The notes: generated from the letters alone by a model not told the origin. Positions 54,344 through 62,850 are shown, counted from the first letter of the stretch. The stretch is DNA of 64,000 bases from Fundidesulfovibrio terrae (GCF_022808915.1 NZ_JAKZFS010000002.1:496001-560000); one strand, 5' to 3'. Program-made: numbers and translations.

Positions 54344-57300
54344 TCAGATCAGGTCCAGCTGCTTTTCCTTGCGCACGGTGCGGGCCACCAAGTGGGAGCG
54401 CCGGGCCTCGTCCAGGTCGAGCTTCTTCAAAAACCGTGAGGGCTTGAGCATGAGCAGCCTGCCGTAGAGCTCGCGCTTCTCGGCGTGGCTCAAGTACAGG
54501 CGCGACTTGGCCCGGGTGAGCCCCACGTAGAACAGGCGCTCCTCCTCGGCCTCGTCGGGCGGGGCCTCGGCCGGGGAGAGCTTTCCCGTGAGCATGCCCA
54601 TGCCCGCGAAAGGCAGGATGCCGTCCTCCAGCGACGGCAAAAACACCACCTCGAACTCCAACCCCTTGGCCGCGTGCAGGCTCATGATGCGCACCTTCTC
54701 GGACCTGCGCCCCACGAGCTCGAGCTCGCTCTGGGCGTTGACGAAGGTCAGGAGCCCTGCCCAGCCGCCGTGCCTGGAGTAGCCGTCCACCAGTTCGCCG
54801 AATTCGGGGCTCTGCCAGAAGAGGTGGTCGAAGGGCGGCACGTCGCGAAGGTAGAAGGCGATCTCCTTGGGGCCCTTGGCCAGCACCCGGTCCGGGCAGG
54901 CCAGGGTGAGCGCGCCCTCCATGCCGGCCATGCCCAGGAAGCGCCCGGCGGCGTTCAGGATGGCCTTCACCCGCGAATCCGCCCAGAAGGCTTCGGCCTC
55001 GGGCACGGAGCAGGGCACGCCGTAGCGGTTGAGCGCCTTCTGGATGGGGTCCATGAGCCCTTTGAAACGCACCAGGATGGCGATGTCTCCGGGCGAAAGA
55101 ACGGGTCCGTGGCCCTTGGTCAGGGTGAGCGACGTGGGGCCGAGCAGCTGCCTGATCTTTTCCCCCATCCAGGAGACCTCGCGCAACGCCTGGGGCGCGG
55201 TGAACTCCATGATCTCGCCCTGGTCCCGGACGCGCCTGGCGGTGAGGCGCGTCGAGCGCGGGAACAGGCCGTGGGCCAAGTCCAGCACGGCCTGGGTGGA
55301 GCGGTAGTTCTCGTCCAGGGTGACGATGACGAGCTCGCGCCAGAATCCCTGGAGCTCGCGGGCCACGTCGCTGACCGCGCCCCGGAAGCCGTAGATGGAC
55401 TGGTTGGGGTCGCCGATGCCGAAGAAGGTGCGCAGGGGGCCGTCGGACAGGGCCCGGATGATGGACAGCTGCAGGGGCGAGAGGTCCTGCACCTCGTCCA
55501 CCAGCACGTGCTTGAACCCGGATTCGTAGATGCCCGCCTCGATCTTCTCCAGCCAGAATTCCAGCAGGTCGGTGTAGTCGGCCAGGTTCCAGGAGGCCTT
55601 CTGCTTGGCGTAACGCGCGGCGTGATCCTCGGGAGTGGGGGGCTGGGCCGGGGTGGCCCCTGTCCCGGTGCCGCTTCCGGGCTGGCCTGAAGTTCCGGCG
55701 GATGTTCCGGGAGATGCGGCCGGAAGCGGGGCGGACGGAGTCCCGGACCGGATGTTCGGCGCGGAGGCAGCGCCCAAGGCCCCGCCGCGCGTTTTGTCGG
55801 CCGCCTCTCCCGGGATGTCCCGGGCCTCCCCGGGGGCTTTGGGCCACACGGGCAGGGGGCGGCGGCGCATGCGCTCGCGGTCCAGGGTGAGCTGCTGCCA
55901 GGCCTGTTTGAGCTTGGGGCCGGTGAGTTCCGGGTTGACCTCGGCGAAGAGCCTGCGGGCGGCCTCCTCGGAGAGCAGCACCGGTTTCTCCCCGTAGGCT
56001 TCGGTCCAGTACTCGTGGGCCAGGGCGTGCAGGGTGTCGGCGCGCACCGGAGCCTCGCCCAGGCGTTCTTGGAGTTCCTGGGCGGCGCGCCGGGTGAAGG
56101 TGACCACCAGCAGGCTGCGCGGGTCGGCTCCTGTGTCGAGCAGGTGGCGGATGCGGGCCATGAGGGTGTGGGTCTTGCCCGTGCCGGGACCGGCCAGCAC
56201 AAGTAGACGCGGGTCCTTGGAGGTGGCCGCATGGTGCTGGCGGCCGTTGAGCGCGGCCAGGGCAACGACCGGTGCGACGGCCGGTGGCGCGCCCGCCCCG
56301 GTATCCCCCGAAATATCCGCCGGTTCGGCTGTGTTCCCGGCTGCCTTCGCCTTTCCGGCCTTTTTCGAGCCCGGGGAGTTCCGGGAACCCGCCGGGGAAC
56401 TCACCAGGGCCGTGCCGCGCGTAAGCCGCGTCAGCTCCTCAGGGCTGAACACCCGGATGCGCCCGTACTGCCCGTCGAATCCGGGTTGGCGGAACACCTC
56501 GCCCCGGCGCATGCGCCCCACGGCCTCGGCCAGCACGGCGGACTCCTTGGCGATGTCCTCCAGCGGCGCATCCGATAGGATGTGCAACTCCGGCCCGAGC
56601 TTGCCGAGCAGCCGGGCCATGGACGCCTGGACCTTCTTGGAGCCGGCGCCGACGCCGTGGATCTCGCCCAGTACTTCGCTCAAGGGTATGAGCGAGACGA
56701 ATCCCGGCTGGCCCTGGGGCCGCACGGGCTGCTCGCGGTCGGCCAGGTCCAGCACCCGGTGCAGCACGCCCACGGTGAGGGGCTTGCCGCACACCGGGCA
56801 GATGCCGCGTTTGGCCTTGGTTTCGTGGGGGTCCATGACCACGCCGCAGGCCAGGTGGCCGTCCATGTGGTATTTGCCTTCCTCGGGGAAGAACTCCACG
56901 GTGCCCAGGAAATCGTGCCCCACGCCCTCGCCCCGGAGGGCCCGGTAGATGCCCTCGTAGGAGACCGGGCCGGAGAACAGGTTGGCCTCGCGCCCCAGCT
57001 TCTCCCCCGAGTGCGCGTCGGAGTTGGAGATGAGCCGGTAGCGGTCCAGGCTCGAGTTGAGCCAGTTCATCTCCGGGTCGGAGGAGAGCCCCGTCTCCAG
57101 GGCGAAGATGTGCTGGGCGTAGCTGCCGAAGCACTCTTCCACCGAGTCGAAGCCCGACTTGGAGCCGAAGATGGAGAACCAGGGGGTCCAGATGTGGGCG
57201 GGCACCAGGAAGGCCAGCGGATCGGTCTCTAGCACCATCTCCAGCAGGTGGCGGCTGTCCAGGCCCAGGATGGGGCGGCCGTCGGAGGCCAGGTTGCCCA

Positions 57301-57694
57301 CGCGCGAAAGTTTTTCGTTGAGTTTTTCGGCCGCCTCGAAGGTGGGCACGTAGACCAGGTTGTGGACTTTGCGGACCTTGCCGCCGCGCTTGTAGATGGA
57401 GCTGATCTCGGCCGAGAGGATGAACTTGGCGCGCCCCGGCAGGGGGTAGTCGGTGAGCCAGGGGATTTCCGGCTCCAGGCCCGTGGGGTCCTTGAGGTGC
57501 AGCAGGCCCTGGCCGTCGGGGGCCAGCAGGTCCTTGAGCTCCTCGAGCCAGGCGGGATGGGTGAAGTCCCCGGTGGCCACCACATCGATGCCCTTGGCCC
57601 TGGCCCACGCGGCCAGATGCCTCGGGGTCAGGCCCTTGCTGGTGGCCCTGGAGAAACGCGAATGTACGTGGAGGTCGGCCCGGTATTGATCCAT
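54344..57694 (-). CDS. EndoQ-like PHP endonuclease fused to UvrD/Rep-family helicase
   Basis: 1116 aa. Residues 1-330 match endonuclease Q: PHP metal residues in DLHVHSRFSRATSKGL (H9, H11), TGDFTHPAWL (D43), SAEIS (E96), H111, PAHIWTPWFS (H167) and SNSDAHSG (D226, H228), plus a Cys/His site (C283, C299, C302, H312). A helix-hairpin-like region follows (about 335-420), then a low-complexity linker (430-475). From 490 on it is a UvrD-type helicase: Walker A GPGTGKT (502-508), DEVQD (733-737), GDPNQSIYGFRG, LDENYRST, SLHAAKGLEFEVVFLP and LFYVGLTRAK. A Gly/Pro/Ser/Thr-rich insertion spans 620-690. Predicted to nick DNA at deaminated bases and unwind from the nick (inference). ATG at 57694. Confidence 0.9.
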   Translation of the reverse strand: MDQYRADLHVHSRFSRATSKGLTPRHLAAWARAKGIDVVATGDFTHPAWLEELKDLLAPDGQGLLHLKDPTGLEPEIPWLTDYPLPGRAKFILSAEISSIYKRGGKVRKVHNLVYVPTFEAAEKLNEKLSRVGNLASDGRPILGLDSRHLLEMVLETDPLAFLVPAHIWTPWFSIFGSKSGFDSVEECFGSYAQHIFALETGLSSDPEMNWLNSSLDRYRLISNSDAHSGEKLGREANLFSGPVSYEGIYRALRGEGVGHDFLGTVEFFPEEGKYHMDGHLACGVVMDPHETKAKRGICPVCGKPLTVGVLHRVLDLADREQPVRPQGQPGFVSLIPLSEVLGEIHGVGAGSKKVQASMARLLGKLGPELHILSDAPLEDIAKESAVLAEAVGRMRRGEVFRQPGFDGQYGRIRVFSPEELTRLTRGTALVSSPAGSRNSPGSKKAGKAKAAGNTAEPADISGDTGAGAPPAVAPVVALAALNGRQHHAATSKDPRLLVLAGPGTGKTHTLMARIRHLLDTGADPRSLLVVTFTRRAAQELQERLGEAPVRADTLHALAHEYWTEAYGEKPVLLSEEAARRLFAEVNPELTGPKLKQAWQQLTLDRERMRRRPLPVWPKAPGEARDIPGEAADKTRGGALGAASAPNIRSGTPSAPLPAASPGTSAGTSGQPGSGTGTGATPAQPPTPEDHAARYAKQKASWNLADYTDLLEFWLEKIEAGIYESGFKHVLVDEVQDLSPLQLSIIRALSDGPLRTFFGIGDPNQSIYGFRGAVSDVARELQGFWRELVIVTLDENYRSTQAVLDLAHGLFPRSTRLTARRVRDQGEIMEFTAPQALREVSWMGEKIRQLLGPTSLTLTKGHGPVLSPGDIAILVRFKGLMDPIQKALNRYGVPCSVPEAEAFWADSRVKAILNAAGRFLGMAGMEGALTLACPDRVLAKGPKEIAFYLRDVPPFDHLFWQSPEFGELVDGYSRHGGWAGLLTFVNAQSELELVGRRSEKVRIMSLHAAKGLEFEVVFLPSLEDGILPFAGMGMLTGKLSPAEAPPDEAEEERLFYVGLTRAKSRLYLSHAEKRELYGRLLMLKPSRFLKKLDLDEARRSHLVARTVRKEKQLDLI

Positions 57695-57738
57695 GTCGCC
57701 CCGCTCAAGATGATGGGGACAACCTAGCGTCTTCGGCC

Positions 57739-58989
57739 CTAGGGGGCAAGAGTCCCGGAGAAGTGATCGAAATCTTTGAGGGCTTGCGCCTGGGCGTGGC
57801 GCCGGATCCCGTCCAGATCGTGACGTCTGGCGGACACAGTGCTGACCACGTCGGGATCCAGGGCCTTGCGGTCGGCCAGTTCCTGGAGGGACTCGACGAT
57901 CTTGTGCAGCTCGATGCCCGCGCGGTAGGGGCGGTCCTCGCCCATGGCGGTGAACACGTCCGACACGGCCAGCACCCGCGAGGCCAGCCCGATCCTTGCG
58001 CCCTTGAGCCCGTGCGGATAGCCCGTGCCGTCCAGGCGCTCGTGGTGCTGTCCCACCAGCTCGGCCACTTCCTCAAGCCCCGGCGCGGCGCTTAAGGCGT
58101 TGTAGCCGTGCTCGGCGTGGCGCTGCATGGTGGCCGTCTCCTTCTCGTCCAGGGCGGCGGGTTTCATGATGATCTCGTTGGGGACGCCCAGCTTGCCCAG
58201 GTCGTGCAGCTCGCTGGCCACCTCAAGGGCGTCGCGGTTGTCGCCGCTCATGCGCAGCTCGTGGGCGATGGCCATGGACGTGGCCGAGACGCCGCGCGAA
58301 TGGGTGGCGGTGAAACGGCAGCGGAAGTCGATCACCTGGCTGAAGAGCCGCGCCAGGCGGGAGACGTCCTTGCCCCCGAGCAACGGGTTGTTCTCGTCTG
58401 GGATGGTCATGCGCAGGTCGATGGCGTCGGACTCCGACACCTGCTCGAGAAAGCCGGTGTCCACCAACTCTTCCAGGGCGTCCACCCACCAGGGGTTGAA
58501 CATGCGGCCCGTGCCCGAGCGTATCCTGGCCAGGATGAAGTCGCGGTCCACGCTTTCGCCGGGAGACCTGGGCAGCAGCGTCTCCACGCGGTCGGCCAGG
58601 CAGAGCAGGTTGCCCAGCTCCAGGTCGGGCAGGAAGACGGTCTTGGGCCGGCTGTCGTTGTTCCAGGCGGCGTGGTGGCTGCGCACCAGCCCGGCGGCGC
58701 TGGCGAATTCGGGATAGCTGAGAAGCAGGCGGTAGCCGATCTCGGGGTGGGTCTGGTCGTCGGATTCGAAGGCCAGGGTGGAGAGGCGGTCCTTGAGGGC
58801 GAAGGCGCCCATGTCGTGAAGCATGCCCGCCAGGGCAAGATCGGCGCAACGCTGGCCCGGCAGGCCCACGGTCTCGCCGAGCTTGAAGGCCACGGCCCCC
58901 ACGCGGATGTGGTGCCCGGCCACTTCGGGGCTGACCAGGTCCATGGCGCTGGACAGACACCCGACCATATCGAAAAGACGCATGCTCAC
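57739..58989 (-). CDS. Double HD-domain protein with C-terminal HD-GYP
   Basis: 416 aa, cytoplasmic, no receiver or membrane part. The N-terminal half (about 20-170) has an HD-type core, GMLHDMGAFALKD and RSHHAAWNND; the C-terminal half (about 225-400) is an HD-GYP domain with SELHDLGKLGVPNEII and HHERLDGTGYPHGL, the signature of cyclic-di-GMP phosphodiesterases. It may degrade c-di-GMP or sense it. GTG start 58989 with TGGAG upstream, ATG 6 nt later as alternative. The long inverted repeat at 59122-59157 lies upstream. Confidence 0.87.
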   Translation of the reverse strand: MSMRLFDMVGCLSSAMDLVSPEVAGHHIRVGAVAFKLGETVGLPGQRCADLALAGMLHDMGAFALKDRLSTLAFESDDQTHPEIGYRLLLSYPEFASAAGLVRSHHAAWNNDSRPKTVFLPDLELGNLLCLADRVETLLPRSPGESVDRDFILARIRSGTGRMFNPWWVDALEELVDTGFLEQVSESDAIDLRMTIPDENNPLLGGKDVSRLARLFSQVIDFRCRFTATHSRGVSATSMAIAHELRMSGDNRDALEVASELHDLGKLGVPNEIIMKPAALDEKETATMQRHAEHGYNALSAAPGLEEVAELVGQHHERLDGTGYPHGLKGARIGLASRVLAVSDVFTAMGEDRPYRAGIELHKIVESLQELADRKALDPDVVSTVSARRHDLDGIRRHAQAQALKDFDHFSGTLAP

Positions 58990-59121
58990 AACGACTACTC
59001 CAGAACAGCTCGCTCTGGGTAATCATTTATGCGTGAAGTGGCAAGTTTTCCGACAGTGGGGGCAGGACCAGGAAAACGGCTCTCCAAGCGGAAACGCGAA
59101 ACTCGCGCGAACATGGCGGCT

Positions 59122-59157
59122 TGTTTCCGGAAAACAGGTTCATGTTTTCCGGAAACA
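59122..59157. promoter_or_regulatory. Perfect 15-bp inverted repeat, tandem TTTCCGGAAA sites
   Basis: TGTTTCCGGAAAACA-N6-TGTTTTCCGGAAACA: the arms are exact reverse complements, and each arm itself contains the palindrome TTTCCGGAAA, the two centres 22 bp (two helical turns) apart. Half-site-like GTTTTCC (59045-59051) and GGAAAAC (59072-59078) lie nearer the HD gene. Could be a terminator for the MogA-type gene or, more likely from the nested symmetry, a tandem operator for the HD-GYP gene. Confidence 0.5.
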
Positions 59158-59218
59158 CCAGAAATGATTGAAGCCTGATGGCGCTTGAAACGTATTCCCG
59201 GAGGGCCCGGGGGCGACG

Positions 59219-60019
59219 CTAGCCCGCGCCGCAGTCGGACTGGTCCCCGTGGCATTTCTCCAGGGCATGCTCCATGGCCGGAAGGATGGCGGCCAGCGTC
59301 TCGCGCACGCCCTTGGGGGAACCGGGCAGGTTGACCACCAGGCAGCCGCCCAGAAAGCCCGCCACCGCCCGGGAGATCACCGCCCTGGGCGTGGATTGTA
59401 TCCCAGCCAGGGTCATGGCCGCCTCGAAGCCGGGCAGGCGCTTCTCGATCACCGCCTGGGTGGCCTCGGGGGTGATGTCGCGCGGGCCCACCCCCGTGCC
59501 GCCGGTGGTGACCACGATGTCGAAGCGCTGGGTCAGGGCCAGGTCCATGAGCAGCGCCTTCAGGCGGCGCTGGTCGTCGGGCAGGATGTGCCCCTGGATC
59601 ACCGAAAGCCCCAGCTCCGCCGCCACCATGTCGCCGATGAGCGGCCCCGAGGAGTCGTCGCGCAGGCCCGCCGAGCCCTTGTCGGAGAGCGTCACCCAGG
59701 CCAGGCTGTAGCCGCCCGTCCAGGCCTTGAAGCTAGCCGCGCCGGTGGGCAGGTAGACCTCGTCCAGGGCGTCGGCCAGGATCACGTCCATGGCCGGGGC
59801 CGCGCCGCCCTCGGGCCAGCGCATGCGCCCGGCCACCTGGAAGAGCGGAATGGCGTCCTGCCTGCCCAGGTAGGTCCCCGCGCCGAGCTCCGGCAGCGCG
59901 CCCACGGCGGGCAGAACAGGCGCGAGGCCCCCCGAGGGAGCCCCCGAAGAGATGAAGACGCGCTGGCCCGGAAGGATGGTCGTATCCTGGGTCACGGCGA
60001 GAAGCATCGAGGCGTTCAT
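59219..60019 (-). CDS. MogA/MoaB-type molybdenum cofactor protein with extra N-terminal domain
   Basis: 266 aa. Residues about 105-255 are a MoCF_biosynth domain: LAWVTLSDKGSAGLRDDSSG, VTTGGTGVGPRDITPEAT, and NLPGSPKGVRETL, the molybdopterin-adenylylation fold. The first 100 residues (GQRVFISSGAPSGG, GAGTYLGRQDAIPLFQVAG) are not part of MogA and are not recognised. Length is about 100 more than MogA/MoaB. ATG at 60019 with AGGTGG upstream. No other moa/moe gene is adjacent. Divergent from rfbA. Confidence 0.85.
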   Translation of the reverse strand: MNASMLLAVTQDTTILPGQRVFISSGAPSGGLAPVLPAVGALPELGAGTYLGRQDAIPLFQVAGRMRWPEGGAAPAMDVILADALDEVYLPTGAASFKAWTGGYSLAWVTLSDKGSAGLRDDSSGPLIGDMVAAELGLSVIQGHILPDDQRRLKALLMDLALTQRFDIVVTTGGTGVGPRDITPEATQAVIEKRLPGFEAAMTLAGIQSTPRAVISRAVAGFLGGCLVVNLPGSPKGVRETLAAILPAMEHALEKCHGDQSDCGAG

Positions 60020-60103
60020 GTGAAACCACCTTGACTGTTGCAAATTTGGCGGGCATGGGCCACAAGCCCACTACTGAAAAAAAACGCACATGCGAGGACA
60101 TGC

Positions 60104-60985
60104 ATGAAAGGCATCATCCTGGCCGGCGGCTCCGGCACCAGGCTTTATCCTATTACCAGAGTCGTCAGCAAGCAGCTCCTGCCCATCTACGACAAGCCCA
60201 TGATCTACTATCCCCTGTCCGTGCTCATGCTGGCCGGCATCCGGGATATCCTGATCATCTCCACCCCCCACGACCTGCCCCGCTTCGAGGAGATGCTGGG
60301 CGACGGATCGTGGCTGGGACTGCGCCTGCAGTACAAGGTCCAGCCCAAGCCCGAGGGACTGGCCCAGGCGTTCATCCTGGGCGAGGAGTTCATCGGCGGC
60401 GACAAGGTCTGCCTGGTGCTCGGCGACAACATCTTCTACGGCCAGGGCATGGCCAAGGTGCTGCAGCGCTGCGCCCAACTGGACCAGGGCGGCGTGGTCT
60501 TCGGCTACAAGGTGCGCGACCCCGAGCGCTACGGCGTGGTGGAGTTCGACCAGGACAAGAAGGTCATTTCCATCGAGGAGAAGCCGTCCAAGCCCAAGAG
60601 CAAGTACGCGGTCACCGGCCTCTACTTCTACGACAACCAGGTGGTGGAGATCGCCAAGAACTTGAAGCCGTCCCCGCGCGGCGAGTTGGAGATCACCGAC
60701 GTCAACAACGTCTATCTGAAACGCGGCCAGCTCAAGGTGGAATTCCTCGGGCGGGGATTCGCCTGGCTCGACACCGGCACCCACGAGTCCCTGCACCAGG
60801 CCGCCGGGTTCGTGCAGGCCATCCAGGACCGCCAGGGCCTCAAGGTCTCCTGCCTGGAGGAAATCGCCTTCCGCATGGGCTACATTTCCGATTCCGAACT
60901 CGAACACCTGGCCCAGGACATGCTCAAGAACTCCTACGGCCAGTACCTCATGGACGTCGTCCGTGAGTCCAGGGGGGAGGACTAA
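60104..60985 (+). CDS. rfbA: Glucose-1-phosphate thymidylyltransferase
   Basis: Nucleotidyltransferase, 293 aa, making dTDP-glucose for rhamnose and related sugars. Motifs: [70 protein letters not shown] and [15 protein letters not shown] at 60104 with GAGG upstream. rfbB, C and D are not nearby. Its stop is directly followed by argJ (1-bp gap), an unusual pairing of sugar and arginine genes in one transcript. Confidence 0.96.
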   Translation: MKGIILAGGSGTRLYPITRVVSKQLLPIYDKPMIYYPLSVLMLAGIRDILIISTPHDLPRFEEMLGDGSWLGLRLQYKVQPKPEGLAQAFILGEEFIGGDKVCLVLGDNIFYGQGMAKVLQRCAQLDQGGVVFGYKVRDPERYGVVEFDQDKKVISIEEKPSKPKSKYAVTGLYFYDNQVVEIAKNLKPSPRGELEITDVNNVYLKRGQLKVEFLGRGFAWLDTGTHESLHQAAGFVQAIQDRQGLKVSCLEEIAFRMGYISDSELEHLAQDMLKNSYGQYLMDVVRESRGED

Positions 60986-60986
60986 C

Positions 60987-62180
60987 ATGGACCATATCGT
61001 CCCCGTGCCCAAGGGATTCTCTTTCGCAGCCCACGCCGCGGGCTTCCGCTACCAGGGCCGCGACGACGTGGCGCTCATCGTCTCCGACCGTCCGGCGGCC
61101 GGGGCGGGCGTGTTCACCAAAAATCTCTTCCAGGCCGCGCCCGTGGTGGTCTCGAAGGAAAATCTCAAGAAGTCCGGCGTGATCCGGGCCTTCCTGGCCA
61201 ACGCCGGGCAGGCCAACGCCTGCACCGGGGCCGAGGGCGAGGCCAACTGCCGCGAGACCCTGGCCCTTGCCGCAGAACGCCTGGGCCTTGCCGCCTCCGA
61301 GATTCTTCCGGCCTCAACCGGGGTCATCGGCCCGCAGCTCAAGATGGACATCTGGCGCGCCGAAATGCCCGAACTGGCCGCCAAGCTCGGCCAGTCCAGC
61401 CCTCTGGACGCGGCCAAGGCCATCACGACCACCGACGCCTTCCCCAAGATGGCCTGGGGCGCGGTGGAGATCGAAGGGCGCGAGGTGCGCCTTCTGGGCA
61501 TGGCCAAGGGCGCGGGCATGATCTGCCCCAACATGGCCACCATGCTTTCCTTCATCGTCTGCGACGCCGACGTGGAGAAGGCCCGCTGGCAGGCCATGCT
61601 GGCCGCCGCCGTGGACGCCAGCTTCAACGCCGTCACCGTGGACGGCGACACCTCCACCAACGACTGCGTGCTGGCCATGGCCAACGGCGCCTCCGGCGTG
61701 AAGGTGCGCTCCGACGAGGAGTTGGCCGCCCTGGCCGCCGCCCTGAACGAGCTCTGCCAAGCTCTGGCCTACATGGTCGTGGAGGACGCCGAAGGCGGCA
61801 CCAAGATCATCCGCGTGTGCGTCACCGGGGCCGAGGACAACATGCAGGCCGAGGTCTGCGCCCGCGCCGTGGGACACTCCCCGCTGGTGAAGACCGCCAT
61901 GTTCGGCCGCGACGCCAACTGGGGCCGCATCGTGGCCGCCGTGGGCCGCAGCGGCGCGGAGTTCGACCCGGCAAACGTCAGCGTCTCCATCGGGGGCATT
62001 CCGGTTTTCATGAACGGCACGCCCGTGGCCGGGGACCTGGACAGCTTGCTCGCCCCGCACATGCGCCGCGCCGAGATCGCCGTGGACATCGACCTGGGAG
62101 CGGGCAACGGCGAATACGTGCTGCTGGCCGCGGACCTGACGTACGACTACGTGAAGATCAACGGGGACTACAGGTCATAG
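60987..62180 (+). CDS. argJ: Glutamate N-acetyltransferase / amino-acid acetyltransferase ArgJ
   Basis: Ornithine acetyltransferase, 397 aa, recycling the acetyl group in arginine synthesis. The self-cleaving site is visible in AKGAGMICPNMATMLSFI, where Thr of ATML becomes the nucleophile of the beta chain. Other blocks: FLANAGQANACTGAEG, ASTGVIGPQLKM, TVDGDTSTNDCVLAMANG, and AMFGRDANWGRIVAAVGRSG. ATG at 60987 with GGGGGGAGG. Whether it is mono- or bifunctional (also using acetyl-CoA) cannot be read from sequence. Confidence 0.96.
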   Translation: MDHIVPVPKGFSFAAHAAGFRYQGRDDVALIVSDRPAAGAGVFTKNLFQAAPVVVSKENLKKSGVIRAFLANAGQANACTGAEGEANCRETLALAAERLGLAASEILPASTGVIGPQLKMDIWRAEMPELAAKLGQSSPLDAAKAITTTDAFPKMAWGAVEIEGREVRLLGMAKGAGMICPNMATMLSFIVCDADVEKARWQAMLAAAVDASFNAVTVDGDTSTNDCVLAMANGASGVKVRSDEELAALAAALNELCQALAYMVVEDAEGGTKIIRVCVTGAEDNMQAEVCARAVGHSPLVKTAMFGRDANWGRIVAAVGRSGAEFDPANVSVSIGGIPVFMNGTPVAGDLDSLLAPHMRRAEIAVDIDLGAGNGEYVLLAADLTYDYVKINGDYRS

Positions 62181-62277
62181 AAGAACCGGGGCGCTGCCCC
62201 GGACCCGGCAGGGCGCTGCCCTGCACCCGCCAGGGGGGAGGCCCCCCTGGCCCCGCCAATTGCTAGACTCGGGCCAT

Positions 62278-62339
62278 CCTGGCCCTCGCCCTTCGGGCGC
62301 TGCTACGCAGCGTCCAATTCCGCTGTCCTGCGGAATTGG
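62278..62339 (+). repeat. Family B intergenic repeat, copy 2
   Basis: GC-rich module CCTGGCCCTCGCCCTTCGGG with GCTGCTACGCAGC, followed by the hairpin CCAATTCCGC-N6-GCGGAATTGG (perfect 10-bp stem). Matches the reverse complement of 7914-7974. Two further stem-loops (GGCAGGGCGCTGCC and CCAGGGGGGAGGCCCCCCTGG) lie upstream at 62207-62250. Confidence 0.65.
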
Positions 62340-62381
62340 CGCGGGATTCGGATGGAAATATCGCACGATGTGTGAGAATTG

Positions 62382-62415
62382 AAAGGGAAGCGCGCAAGGC
62401 CGCGCTTCCCTTTTT
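62382..62415 (+). terminator. Intrinsic terminator directly upstream of the ybjQ ribosome site
   Basis: AAAGGGAAGCGCG and CGCGCTTCCCTTT pair in a 13-bp stem with a 6-nt loop, running into TTTTT. It ends 5 nt before the GGAGG of the next gene. It either ends argJ transcription or acts as an attenuator for the YbjQ gene. Confidence 0.8.
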
Positions 62416-62433
62416 CATTTGGAGGATACGGGG

Positions 62434-62763
62434 ATGAAGAGCGCGTTCGTGACCACGGCGTTCGGGTTGGAGGGCTACCGCGTGGTGGAAAACCTGGGCG
62501 TGGTGCGCGGCATCATCGTGCGTTCAAGGAGCATCATCGGGAACGTCGTCGCCGGGCTCGAAGCCATCTTCGGAGGCAGGATCAACGTGTACACCGAGCT
62601 GTGCGAACGCACCCGCCAGGAATCCTTTGACCTCATGAGGGAACACGCCATGGAACTGGGAGCCAACGCCGTCATCGGCATGCGCTACGACGCCAACGAA
62701 GTGGCGGCGGGGATTACGGAAGTGTTGTGTTATGGGACGGCGGTGAAGATCGAAAAGATTTGA
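62434..62763 (+). CDS. YbjQ/UPF0145 family protein
   Basis: 109 aa, small cytoplasmic protein of unknown biochemical role; the family forms ring-like pentamers and is sometimes linked to heavy metals. Signatures: VRGIIVRSRSIIGNVVAGLE, YTELCERTRQESFDLM and ELGANAVIGMRYDANEV. ATG at 62434 with GGAGG 8 nt upstream is chosen over an ATG five codons earlier that overlaps it. Preceded immediately by an intrinsic terminator, so it needs its own promoter or read-through. Confidence 0.88.
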   Translation: MKSAFVTTAFGLEGYRVVENLGVVRGIIVRSRSIIGNVVAGLEAIFGGRINVYTELCERTRQESFDLMREHAMELGANAVIGMRYDANEVAAGITEVLCYGTAVKIEKI

Positions 62764-62797
62764 GTCCGGCCTGCCGCTTATACCCGCGAAGCCGTAT

Positions 62798-62845
62798 GGG
62801 ATTCCAAAGGGACTTGTCCCTTTGGCCGCCGGAGGCTTCCCCCTT
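62798..62845 (+). repeat. Family A intergenic repeat, copy 9
   Basis: GGGATTCCAAAGGGACTTGT then CCCTTTGGCCGCCGGAGGCT: the cleanest copy, with a perfect CCAAAGGGAC/GTCCCTTTGG-type stem (loop TT). Lies between the convergent YbjQ and glycosyltransferase genes. Confidence 0.75.
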
Positions 62846-62850
62846 CGCTC

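Noticed and set aside
60031-60966. 311-codon frame overlapping rfbA in another frame
   Set aside because: Arg/Gly/Pro-rich shadow of rfbA; the rfbA frame has all family motifs.
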